Origin: Bacteroidetes bacterium 43-16
Lineage (GTDB): Bacteria; Bacteroidota; Bacteroidia; Chitinophagales; Chitinophagaceae
Reading direction: 5' to 3'
DNA: 64,000 nt
Assembly (NCBI GenBank): GCA_001897525.1
Contig: MKTB01000004.1
Span: 1-64,000, forward strand
Shown here: positions 19,201 to 26,881 of the stretch, piece by piece
Layout: every line of letters begins with the position of its first letter
Position numbering within the stretch: position 1 is the stretch's first letter
The notes under the pieces: model-generated
Database searches by the model: none
What the model was told of the DNA's origin: nothing
The model's input: the letters and a program-made list of their open reading frames with translations, nothing else
Made by a program: the position numbers and the translations under genes

Positions 19201-20082
19201 ATGAAGCACGCATACGTATTTCCCGGACAGGGAGCACAATTCCCGGGAATGGGAAAAAATCTTTTCGAAGCGAACGAAAAAGCGCAAGAATTATTCCTGC
19301 AGGCAGATGCCACATTAGGATTCAGCATCTCCGACATTATGTTTAAGGGATCAGATGAAGAGCTGAAACAAACGAAAGTGACCCAACCTGCAGTGTTCCT
19401 GCACTCCGTGATAGCTTTCTTATCTACTCCGGGCCTTAAGCCGGAAATGGTTGCCGGGCACTCCCTGGGAGAATTCTCGGCACTGGTAGCCAGTGGCGCT
19501 TTAAATTTTACAGACGGCCTTATGCTGGTGTATAAAAGAGCGATGGCCATGCAAAAGGCTTGTGAGATGAACCCATCCACCATGGCTGCGGTACTGGGCA
19601 TGGAAGATGCCAGAGTAGAAGAGATCGTTGCAGGCATTACCAATGAAGTGGTAGTAGCGGCTAACTACAACTGCCCGGGACAATTGGTCATCTCTGGTTC
19701 TATGAAAGGAGTAGAGCAGGCTTGTGAAGCCCTGAAAGCGGCAGGTGCGAAACGTGCCTTAGTATTGCCTGTTGGCGGCGCGTTCCACTCCCCTTTGATG
19801 CAACCGGCACAGGAAGAGTTAAAAGAAGCGATCGAACTTACTGAGTTCAATACTGCACTCTGCCCGGTATACCAGAATGTAGATGCAAAGCCCTACACAG
19901 ACCCGGCACAGATCAAACAAAACCTGATCAACCAATTGACTGCCCCAGTACGCTGGACGCAAACGGTACAGAATATGATCGCTGACGGTGCACATCATTT
20001 CACAGAAGTAGGACCGGGCAACGTATTGCAAGGTCTTGTGAAGAAAATAAATAAAGAGATGCAGACAGACAGCATCAATTAA
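19201..20082 (+). CDS. fabD: Malonyl-CoA:ACP transacylase
   Basis: FabD, 293 aa. It loads malonyl groups onto acyl carrier protein for fatty-acid synthesis in the cytoplasm. The N-terminal VFPGQGAQFPGMG, the nucleophile serine in GHSLGEFSAL and the catalytic histidine in GGAFHSPLM are all present, as is the C-terminal EVGPGNVLQGL. It lies 17 bp after kmo and is followed by a strong terminator, so it may share the kmo transcript although the pathways differ. Confidence 0.96.
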   Translation: MKHAYVFPGQGAQFPGMGKNLFEANEKAQELFLQADATLGFSISDIMFKGSDEELKQTKVTQPAVFLHSVIAFLSTPGLKPEMVAGHSLGEFSALVASGALNFTDGLMLVYKRAMAMQKACEMNPSTMAAVLGMEDARVEEIVAGITNEVVVAANYNCPGQLVISGSMKGVEQACEALKAAGAKRALVLPVGGAFHSPLMQPAQEELKEAIELTEFNTALCPVYQNVDAKPYTDPAQIKQNLINQLTAPVRWTQTVQNMIADGAHHFTEVGPGNVLQGLVKKINKEMQTDSIN

Positions 20083-20100
20083 GTATTATTCAAGTAATAA

Positions 20101-20132
20101 AAAATGGGTGGAAGCTAGCTTCCACCCATTTT
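20101..20132. terminator. Bidirectional terminator after fabD
   Basis: A 15-bp perfect stem (AAAATGGGTGGAAGC and its complement) with only TA between the arms and T/A runs, separating two convergent genes. Confidence 0.85.
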
Positions 20133-20135
20133 TTA

Positions 20136-20387
20136 TTATGTTTTTTTCGGCTCAAGTTCTGAGAGCACCTGGTAGCGGTAAATAATGATACCAATCATTG
20201 CTACGAAACCAGTAGAACCGGCAATCTCTATGCTTTCTTTAAGACTATAAGAGATTAAGCTTGCCATCATTGATGTAAAAATACAAGCACAAACATGCCT
20301 GATCCTGTACCGATAACTGCCGTATCCTTTTTCCTCTACTTTTTTTCCAAACAAATAAGCAGTAATAATGATCAATAATAAGCCCAT
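20136..20387 (-). CDS. Small two-helix membrane protein, unknown function
   Basis: 83 aa, not recognised. It has two probable membrane helices: an N-terminal GLLLIIITAYLF and a second around residues 55-70, with the lysine/arginine-rich KKVEEKGYGSYRYRIRH loop between. It starts 13 bp after the stop of the DegT-fold gene on the same strand and ends at the terminator, so it is probably the last gene of a two-gene operon. Confidence 0.6.
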   Translation of the reverse strand: MGLLLIIITAYLFGKKVEEKGYGSYRYRIRHVCACIFTSMMASLISYSLKESIEIAGSTGFVAMIGIIIYRYQVLSELEPKKT

Positions 20388-20400
20388 TAAGATTCTATTC

Positions 20401-21612
20401 TTACTTTACATATTCTTTCATGAAAGCTTCAATGCTGGCTTTCATATGAGCGATCTGCTCTTCATTCAGGCCATGGTGACAAGCGATCAGCATACCACCG
20501 CGCATGACTTTATCTGCTTCGGTATAACCACCGGCAGCCGCTTTATGAGCTACATTTTTAAAGCCCGGTTGGCGTAAAATGTTCCCGGTGAATACGGTAC
20601 GGGTCTGGATATTTCTTTTCTCCAGGAAGATCTGCAGGTCTCTGCGGATGAACGGAGCGCTTTCTCTTACCGTTACCGCAAAAGCCAGCCATCCTGTACG
20701 GGAATCCGGTAATTGCTTAGGTAAGATAAAATACTCTTCATACTGCTCGAAGAAAGCACGCATCTCTGTATAGTTACGGGTACGCTTGTCAATATTATCG
20801 TTCAGCTTGTCTACCTGGATCAGTCCGAAGGCTGCACCCAATTCTGAAGGTTCAATATTGTATCCCGGCTCTTCAAACACGAATTTTGCATCATAAGGAA
20901 TACCATCTACTTCAACATTAAAGCGGTTCTCGATCGCTTCAGACTCTACAAATAAAGAAGAGCTGCGGCCCCAGCTTCTCAGCAGGCGACCCCTGTCATA
21001 AAATGCATCGGTATTCACACAGATCATTCCCCCATTACCCGCACAGTTTACAATGTGGGAACCATAGAAACTGGTGGTGCTCATATCTGTATAACGGCCG
21101 CTGGAAGCCCCGTTAATTTCGGCACCTAAAGTATCTGCACTGTCTTCCAGTACAAACAGGTTGTGCTTATCAGCGATCTCACGCAGTATTTTCCAATCCG
21201 GCAGGTTACCGATCAGGTTAGGGATCCAGAGCGCCTTTGTTTTTGGCGTGATCATTTCCTCTACCTTGGCGGCATCCAGGTTGTAAGTACCTTCTTCTAC
21301 ATCAATAAAAGATGGGATCCAGCCTTTTTTTACCAGGGGAGCTACGGTAGTGGAGAAGGTCAGGGCCGGTGTAATGATCTCGGAACCTGCTTCAAAATTT
21401 AATAAGTCAGCGGCAAGATATAAGGCAGAAGATCCTGAGTTTACGCCTATCCCGTACTTTTTAGCATACAGGCCAGCTACACGATCTTCAAGGGCTCTTA
21501 CGTTCTTGCCCATCTGTGTGGAGGTTTTTAATACTTCTACTACAGCATCGATTTCTTCCTGTCCATGAACCGTTTTTCCATAAGGTACATGCGGATACTG
21601 ATTAGCACTCAT
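20401..21612 (-). CDS. DegT/DnrJ-fold PLP enzyme, probably a sugar 3-dehydratase (His instead of Lys)
   Basis: 403 aa, DegT/DnrJ/EryC1/StrS fold, with the substrate-binding GVNSGSSALYLA and EDSADTLGA segments. At the position of the PLP Schiff-base lysine (usually SFxxxK followed by an EGG-like motif) this protein reads SFYGSHIVNCAGNGG, placing His186 there. A Lys-to-His change is known in ColD (GDP-4-keto-6-deoxymannose 3-dehydratase) and in RfbH/E1. The Cys cluster of RfbH/E1 is not apparent, so a ColD-like deoxygenation is the better guess. It would act in deoxysugar synthesis for surface glycans. Confidence 0.8.
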   Translation of the reverse strand: MSANQYPHVPYGKTVHGQEEIDAVVEVLKTSTQMGKNVRALEDRVAGLYAKKYGIGVNSGSSALYLAADLLNFEAGSEIITPALTFSTTVAPLVKKGWIPSFIDVEEGTYNLDAAKVEEMITPKTKALWIPNLIGNLPDWKILREIADKHNLFVLEDSADTLGAEINGASSGRYTDMSTTSFYGSHIVNCAGNGGMICVNTDAFYDRGRLLRSWGRSSSLFVESEAIENRFNVEVDGIPYDAKFVFEEPGYNIEPSELGAAFGLIQVDKLNDNIDKRTRNYTEMRAFFEQYEEYFILPKQLPDSRTGWLAFAVTVRESAPFIRRDLQIFLEKRNIQTRTVFTGNILRQPGFKNVAHKAAAGGYTEADKVMRGGMLIACHHGLNEEQIAHMKASIEAFMKEYVK

Positions 21613-21732
21613 AAATAATGTGGATTTTTGAATTTACAAGACGACGAAGGTACAATTAAATTCGAATCTCTTTAGCGAAATAAAATGTTCCCTTGTTAAA
21701 TTCCTAAGAATAAAATACTTCAGGGCATTCTG

Positions 21733-21740
21733 TATATTTG
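21733..21740 (+). promoter_or_regulatory. -7-like box very close to the aldehyde dehydrogenase start
   Basis: TATATTTG ends only 4 bases before ATG 21745. If real, the mRNA would be leaderless. No matching TTTG was found 19-21 bases upstream. Confidence 0.3.
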
Positions 21741-21744
21741 TGCC

Positions 21745-23202
21745 ATGATTACACAGATTCCTGAGCTTATCCAGAACTATATAAATGGTCAATTTCATGC
21801 CCCTGCAAGAGGCCAGTATTTAGATAATATAAATCCTGCTACCGGCAAAGTGTACAGCCAGATCCCCAATAGCACGGTTGAGGATGTGGAACTGGCCGTA
21901 GCCGCAGCAGAACAGGCCTTCCCGGAATGGAGCAAAAGCACTCCTGAATACCGCTTCCGCATCATGAACCGGATAGCAGAACTAATCGAAGAGCACCTGG
22001 ACTTCTTTGCCCTGGCAGAAACGAATGATAATGGTAAACCGCTCAGCTTAAGCACCCGGGTGGACATCCCGCGTGCCGCGGAGAACTTCCGGTTTTTTGC
22101 CGGCAGCATGATGCATTTCGCCGCAGAAAGTCATGCGATGCCGGGCAGGGCCATTAATTATACTTTACGCAAACCTATAGGCATCGTTTCCTGCATTTCG
22201 CCCTGGAACCTGCCCTTATACCTGTTCACCTGGAAGATTGCCCCGGCCCTGGCAGCAGGCAACTGTGTCATTGCTAAACCTTCCGAGGTGACCCCGATGA
22301 CTGCTTACCTGCTGTGTCATATAGTCAAAGAAGCGGGCCTGCCGGATGGTGTTTTAAATATTTTACATGGTGATGGTATCCATTGTGGTGCAGCTATGGT
22401 TGAGCATAGCAAGATCAAAGCCGTATCCTTTACCGGGAGCACAAGAGCCGGGAAAGATATTGCCGTAAAATGTGCTGCGGAGCTCAAGAAGACTTCCCTG
22501 GAGCTGGGTGGTAAGAATCCTGCAATCATTTTTGAAGACTGCGACTGGGCCAAGATGATGAAAACGGTGGTACAATCTTCTTTTGCCAACCAGGGCCAAA
22601 TCTGCCTTTGCGGCTCCCGGATATTGATCCAGGAATCTGTTTATGAAAAGTTCAAAACAGAATTCCTGGCAGAAGTGGCCAAATTAACGGTAGGTGATCC
22701 GCTGGAGAAGGGTTCCAAACAAGGTGCTGTGGTCAGTAAATTACATTTTGATAAAGTGATGTCCTGCATCGCAGTCGCAAAAGAGGAAGGCGGAACGATC
22801 CTGGCCGGAGGCTATGCCCTACAGCCGGAAGGCAGATGCGCAGAGGGCTATTTCATCGTCCCTACGGTAATTGAAGGCCTGGGACCGGACTGTAAAACGA
22901 ATATGGAAGAGATCTTTGGCCCTGTAGTTACCCTGCAGTCTTTTAAAGATGAAGCAGAAGCACTGGAACTGGCTAATATTTCGGATTATGGCCTTGCCGC
23001 CACTATCTGGACACAGGATGTCAGCCGCTCGGTAAGACTTGCAGAGCAGGTGAACTGTGGCATTATCTGGGTGAACTGCTGGCTGTTGAGAGACCTGAGA
23101 ACGCCATTCGGAGGGGTGAAAAATTCGGGTATGGGCCGGGAAGGCGGCTGGGAAGCTTTGCGCTTTTTCACCGAACCCAAAAACGTCTGTATCGAGTATT
23201 AA
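21745..23202 (+). CDS. Aldehyde dehydrogenase, probably 2-aminomuconic semialdehyde dehydrogenase type
   Basis: NAD(P)-dependent aldehyde dehydrogenase, 485 aa. It has SPWNLPLYLFTWKIAPALAAGN, the general base in LELGGKNPA and the nucleophilic cysteine in NQGQICLCGSR. The C-terminal PFGGVKNSGMGREGGWEALRF pattern resembles the 2-aminomuconate-6-semialdehyde/hydroxymuconate semialdehyde group. With kmo nearby, a role in tryptophan/kynurenine degradation is plausible, but specificity cannot be proved from sequence. A long palindromic terminator follows. Confidence 0.85.
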   Translation: MITQIPELIQNYINGQFHAPARGQYLDNINPATGKVYSQIPNSTVEDVELAVAAAEQAFPEWSKSTPEYRFRIMNRIAELIEEHLDFFALAETNDNGKPLSLSTRVDIPRAAENFRFFAGSMMHFAAESHAMPGRAINYTLRKPIGIVSCISPWNLPLYLFTWKIAPALAAGNCVIAKPSEVTPMTAYLLCHIVKEAGLPDGVLNILHGDGIHCGAAMVEHSKIKAVSFTGSTRAGKDIAVKCAAELKKTSLELGGKNPAIIFEDCDWAKMMKTVVQSSFANQGQICLCGSRILIQESVYEKFKTEFLAEVAKLTVGDPLEKGSKQGAVVSKLHFDKVMSCIAVAKEEGGTILAGGYALQPEGRCAEGYFIVPTVIEGLGPDCKTNMEEIFGPVVTLQSFKDEAEALELANISDYGLAATIWTQDVSRSVRLAEQVNCGIIWVNCWLLRDLRTPFGGVKNSGMGREGGWEALRFFTEPKNVCIEY

Positions 23203-23237
23203 ACGAACGCATATTGTATTAACCAAAGAATATTATA

Positions 23238-23291
23238 CTTATAAAAATGAAATGCCGGAATCCATGGATTCCGGCATTTCATTTTTATAAG
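23238..23291. terminator. 54-bp perfect palindrome acting as bidirectional terminator
   Basis: A perfect inverted repeat centred at CCATGG (23262-23267), with 27 bases on each side, between two convergent genes. The stem core ATGCCGGAATCC is flanked by A and T runs on both sides. Confidence 0.85.
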
Positions 23292-23303
23292 ATCGCTACA
23301 GGA

Positions 23304-23810
23304 TTAATTATAGCGCATCATAGTAAGTTTATACATCACATTAGCATCTGTAGGTACACCGCTGGCATGGATGGTAGCTTTAAGCGCATCATAGCCGCCC
23401 CTCAGGCTTGGTGGTGCATATACAATTATTTCGCCGCTCATCCCGATCATCGGGTAGGCATATCTCCAGATATAATTCTGATCGGAAAGATCAAAAGTGG
23501 TATAGCTGGCATTGTTGGCACTCTGGAAATAAGTATAGCCTGATCCGTCTGTACACTCAAAGTTGGAGTAGATATCTGAGCAAATACCCGGCTTATTGCC
23601 CGTGCCTGGCTTCACAATTCTGTAATAGAATCCCCTGTCATCATAAACCGCATTCGTGTCAATAGCTTCTACAAAAGCCTTCAGGCTGGTCAGTTCTTCT
23701 TCTGAAGGCATAGGCGCACTTAGGGGCTTACAAACATCTTTCTTAAAACACCCGCCCAGCAAAACCGAAAAGATCAGCAAGCTGATGGTACGCATAAAAT
23801 ATTTAAACAT
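23304..23810 (-). CDS. FKBP-like lipoprotein, diverged copy
   Basis: 168 aa. A lipoprotein signal (LLGGC) precedes a diverged FKBP-type domain. It matches the next upstream gene in order and spacing: VEAIDTNAVYDDRGFYYRIVKPGTG here against the corresponding NNIDATYDSRGFYYRV segment there. The FKBP loop is altered (APPSLRGGY rather than LPPSLGYG) and the IPGGSILIF strand is lost, so peptidyl-prolyl isomerase activity is doubtful. It begins 6 bp after the neighbour stops, so they are one operon and probably arose by tandem duplication. Confidence 0.75.
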   Translation of the reverse strand: MFKYFMRTISLLIFSVLLGGCFKKDVCKPLSAPMPSEEELTSLKAFVEAIDTNAVYDDRGFYYRIVKPGTGNKPGICSDIYSNFECTDGSGYTYFQSANNASYTTFDLSDQNYIWRYAYPMIGMSGEIIVYAPPSLRGGYDALKATIHASGVPTDANVMYKLTMMRYN

Positions 23811-23816
23811 TTTGTC

Positions 23817-24305
23817 TTATTTAATTTCTTGTGTGATAGAATTTAACTTGATCTTGAAGATCAGGATCGAGCCGCCCGGTATAGAACCGTTGTCATTATT
23901 ACCATAGCCTAAGGAAGGGGGCAGGTAGATAGAATATTCAGAACCCTCTTCAAATAAAGGAACGGCCATTCTGAAGCCCGGGATCAGGTCTCTTACCATC
24001 ATTGTAAGATTAGTCCTGGAGTCAAATACATTACCATTGGCCAGCCTGCCCGTGTAGTCGGTTACGATCACCGCACATTGGCCCGGCTTCTTTCCCGTAC
24101 CTGCGGTATGCACACGGTAGTAAAATCCGCGGCTATCGTAGGTGGCATCAATATTATTCTGTTCAATAAAGTTTCTTAAAGCGATAGAATCAGCTTCAGA
24201 AACCGTCGCAGTAGATTCTGTACAGGGTTCTACTTTGGTTTTCTTGGTACAGGCTGCAAACACAGCAGCAGTTGCCATTGCGAGGGCAATAACGGTATTA
24301 CGCAT
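23817..24305 (-). CDS. FKBP-type peptidyl-prolyl isomerase lipoprotein
   Basis: 162 aa from ATG 24305, chosen because it gives a clean lipoprotein signal (ALAMATAAVFAAC); the longer frame reaches 24392. The mature part carries an FKBP domain with DYTGRLANGNVFDSR, IPGFRMAV, YLPPSLGYG and IPGGSILIFKIKL, the usual active-site segments. It likely assists folding of exported proteins in the periplasm or on the outer membrane. It is the first gene of a two-gene operon with the diverged copy. Confidence 0.85.
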   Translation of the reverse strand: MRNTVIALAMATAAVFAACTKKTKVEPCTESTATVSEADSIALRNFIEQNNIDATYDSRGFYYRVHTAGTGKKPGQCAVIVTDYTGRLANGNVFDSRTNLTMMVRDLIPGFRMAVPLFEEGSEYSIYLPPSLGYGNNDNGSIPGGSILIFKIKLNSITQEIK

Positions 24306-24424
24306 AGTTTTACTTTGAAACATCTGGCAAAAGTATAAGTTTTTATTGAATTCTTCGTTTGAATTGATATATTCATAACCACATTTTAGCAAGTTATATT
24401 GTATAGGTACCTGGTTTTCTTTTG

Positions 24425-24432
24425 TACATTTG
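24425..24432 (+). promoter_or_regulatory. Putative -7 box of lptB
   Basis: TACATTTG, 25 bases before the ATG. Only a weak ATTG lies about 23 bases upstream of it. Confidence 0.4.
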
Positions 24433-24457
24433 CTGAAATACTCATATCATAAAAAGG

Positions 24458-25219
24458 ATGGAAACGGCAGAGTTGCAGCGCATACATACTACAGAGCTCG
24501 TAAAGAAATATGGTAAAAGAACCGTAGTCAATCATGTATCTATAGAGGTAAAACAGGGCGAGATCGTAGGCCTGCTGGGCCCTAATGGTGCCGGAAAAAC
24601 CACTTCTTTCTATATGACCGTAGGTTTGGTGAAGCCGGATGAAGGCCAGGTGTTCCTGAACGATGAAGACATTACCAAGCTACCCATGTACAAAAGGGCG
24701 CAGATGGGCATCGGCTACCTCCCCCAGGAAGCCTCTATTTTCAGGAAATTATCGGTAGAAGATAATATTGCCGCTGTTTTGGAAATGACCAAACTGACGA
24801 AACAGGAGCAAAGGCTGAAAGTGGAAAGCCTGCTGGAAGAGTTCCGCCTCACCCATGTGCGTAAAAGTATGGGAGATGTATTAAGCGGCGGGGAAAGAAG
24901 GCGCACCGAAATAGCCCGGGCATTGGCCGTTAACCCGAAATTTATCCTGCTGGATGAGCCTTTTGCCGGTATTGACCCTATTGCGGTAGAAGATATACAG
25001 GGTATTGTGGCCCGGCTTAAATATAAAAACATCGGTATTTTGATTACCGATCATAATGTAAACGAAACTTTATCGATCACCGACAGGGCTTACCTGATGT
25101 TTGAAGGACGCTTGCTGAAATCGGGCACAGCAGAAGAGCTGGCCGCTGATGAAGAAGTGAGAAGGGTCTACCTCGGTAAGCATTTCGAATTGCGCCGTAA
25201 AACTTATGACCTCGAATAA
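24458..25219 (+). CDS. lptB: LPS export ABC transporter ATP-binding protein LptB
   Basis: 253 aa ATPase of the LptBFGC complex, which extracts lipopolysaccharide from the inner membrane. Walker [11 protein letters not shown]-loop [14 protein letters not shown] (the LptB-type sequence), signature LSGGERRR, Walker [14 protein letters not shown] and H-loop LITDHNV are all present. The slightly long C-terminus ends [11 protein letters not shown]. No permease gene is adjacent, as usual for bacteria where lptB is unlinked. Confidence 0.93.
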   Translation: METAELQRIHTTELVKKYGKRTVVNHVSIEVKQGEIVGLLGPNGAGKTTSFYMTVGLVKPDEGQVFLNDEDITKLPMYKRAQMGIGYLPQEASIFRKLSVEDNIAAVLEMTKLTKQEQRLKVESLLEEFRLTHVRKSMGDVLSGGERRRTEIARALAVNPKFILLDEPFAGIDPIAVEDIQGIVARLKYKNIGILITDHNVNETLSITDRAYLMFEGRLLKSGTAEELAADEEVRRVYLGKHFELRRKTYDLE

Positions 25220-25231
25220 TTCCTCCCGGAC

Positions 25232-25732
25232 TTAAAAAGCCAGGAAATCTTCCACCTGATACTTGATCAGCTCCTGGGTAGCCGTATGGGCAAAGCGGCT
25301 GTTCATATCCAGTTCTTCATGGATCTTTGAAAGGGGGAGCTTATTGTAATGTACATGCACCTTCAGGTAATGAAGGATATTGGAAAAATGGTCCAACCCC
25401 CTGGCGTTTCCGCCTCTTCCGGAAGCCAGCCCCACTAACAGTGCTTTCTTATTCCACCAGCACCTGCGGATATCCGTATGATCGATCATCGTCTTGAGGA
25501 TGCCGGGAAAGCTCCCGTTGTATTCCGGGATAATGAAAATGAACTTATCTGAAGGGATCAGCCACCGCTCCTCTGCCTTAATCAGGTCTTCACTCCTGTA
25601 ATGCACTTCAAGGTCTTTTAAGGAAAGAAAATTGGCCTCAACGCCTTTCTCTTTCAACACTTCATAATAATGTTGGGCCACTTTAAGCGTATTGCTATCA
25701 TTTCGATTGGTACCGGAAATCAAGGTAATCAT
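25232..25732 (-). CDS. NADPH-dependent FMN reductase family protein
   Basis: 166 aa from ATG 25732, chosen because MITLISGTNRNDSNT is the correct flavodoxin-like N-terminal strand and phosphate loop; an upstream in-frame start at 25825 would lie before the promoter. Flavodoxin fold, with FIIPEYNGSFPGILKTMIDH and LLVGLASGRGGN matching NAD(P)H:FMN/quinone reductases. It likely reduces flavins, quinones or azo compounds in the cytoplasm. The promoter ends only 4 bases before the ATG, suggesting a leaderless mRNA. Confidence 0.85.
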   Translation of the reverse strand: MITLISGTNRNDSNTLKVAQHYYEVLKEKGVEANFLSLKDLEVHYRSEDLIKAEERWLIPSDKFIFIIPEYNGSFPGILKTMIDHTDIRRCWWNKKALLVGLASGRGGNARGLDHFSNILHYLKVHVHYNKLPLSKIHEELDMNSRFAHTATQELIKYQVEDFLAF

Positions 25733-25736
25733 AGTG

Positions 25737-25767
25737 CAAAGATAAACGCAACACCGTCTTATGCAAA
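25737..25767 (-). promoter_or_regulatory. Promoter of the FMN reductase, implying a leaderless mRNA
   Basis: On the minus strand TTTTG is followed after 19 bases by TATCTTTG, ending 4 bases (CACT) before ATG 25732. Spacing and both boxes match the Bacteroidota consensus. Confidence 0.65.
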
Positions 25768-25881
25768 ATAGTAAAGTCAAATGTATGTAATTATGAAATT
25801 TATAGACTCTGGCCCGATTGAGCAATGCTATTTGTTGTTACCTTTGCCCAATTGCTTAATTTGTAAAAATAGATAAACGCT

Positions 25882-26571
25882 ATGCGTAAGCTTTGGTGGA
25901 AAGTACTTTGTATCCTACTCTTAACGGCAACCTTTATAATAGGCCTGCTGATGCCCGTCCCGGCATTGAATATTTTAAATGAGACGATCAGGAACCTGTT
26001 TTTCCATGTCCCCATGTGGTTTGGCATGATGCTTTTATTCGGGGTGAGTATGGTACATGCAATCAGGTATCTGAACACACAAGACCTGAAGAAGGATATC
26101 AATAGTGAGCAATACGCGAAGGTGGGTGTCCTCTTTGGCTGCCTGGGTATGGTTACCGGTATGGAATGGGCGAGGTTTACCTGGGGCGAGTTCTGGAGCA
26201 ATGATCCTAAGCAACTGGCCTCTGCTATCAGCCTGCTCATCTATTTTGCTTACCTGGTGTTAAGATCAGCCGTTCCCGATTATGACAAGAAAGCCAAGAT
26301 CGCGGCCGTATTCAACGTTTTTGCCTTTTTCATCATGATCCCTTTGATCATGGTATTACCAAGACTCACAGAATCTTTACATCCCGGCAACGGAGGCAAT
26401 CCTGCATTCAGCGACCTGGCCCCTTCTATGCGCCCTTTATTCTATGTGGCCGTGTCCGGCTGGTTCACCCTGGGCATATGGATCGCTACCCTCGGCATCC
26501 GTTATAAACTGGTAAGCCTCAAAGATATTATCTCCGGCCCTGTAAGCGCCAAGAGCAATTTAAACAATTAA
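25882..26571 (+). CDS. ccsA: Cytochrome c biogenesis/heme export protein CcsA/CcmC
   Basis: 229 aa with about six membrane helices. The signature for heme handling is GMEWARFTWGEFWSNDPKQ, the Trp-rich periplasmic motif of CcmC/CcsA, and conserved histidines occur in FFHVPMW and VHAIRYL. It probably presents or exports heme for c-type cytochrome maturation. It is followed after 37 bp by a small CcmD-like gene, the usual pairing. Confidence 0.85.
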   Translation: MRKLWWKVLCILLLTATFIIGLLMPVPALNILNETIRNLFFHVPMWFGMMLLFGVSMVHAIRYLNTQDLKKDINSEQYAKVGVLFGCLGMVTGMEWARFTWGEFWSNDPKQLASAISLLIYFAYLVLRSAVPDYDKKAKIAAVFNVFAFFIMIPLIMVLPRLTESLHPGNGGNPAFSDLAPSMRPLFYVAVSGWFTLGIWIATLGIRYKLVSLKDIISGPVSAKSNLNN

Positions 26572-26608
26572 TATACTCCATAAATAACTTAAAGAAAATA
26601 GTGTTGCA

Positions 26609-26848
26609 ATGAATTTGATCAAATCCTTTTCAAAAAAAACAGTAAGCTTTTTAGCTTTGGCCCTGCTGCTTTTCCCCTTGAATTTACTGGCCCAAAACCC
26701 TCCGGCTGCAATGGCCGATAAATTTCGCTCAGATGGTAAAATTTATATTGTGATTTTGGTGATAATCACTATCTTTATTGGGATAATTATTTACCTCTTT
26801 TCACTGGAAAGAAAAATCAAACGCCTGGAAAGAGAGCAGAATAAATAA
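26609..26848 (+). CDS. CcmD-like small membrane protein
   Basis: 79 aa. An N-terminal export signal-like helix (SFLALALLLFPLNLLAQ), a second membrane segment (IVILVIITIFIGIIIYLF) and a basic tail SLERKIKRLEREQNK. Size, topology and position directly after CcsA/CcmC fit CcmD, which helps release holo-CcmE or stabilise the heme exporter. Sequence alone is too short to prove it. Confidence 0.7.
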   Translation: MNLIKSFSKKTVSFLALALLLFPLNLLAQNPPAAMADKFRSDGKIYIVILVIITIFIGIIIYLFSLERKIKRLEREQNK

Positions 26849-26881
26849 AAGAATCTTTAACCAATACAACAAAATAGTTTT

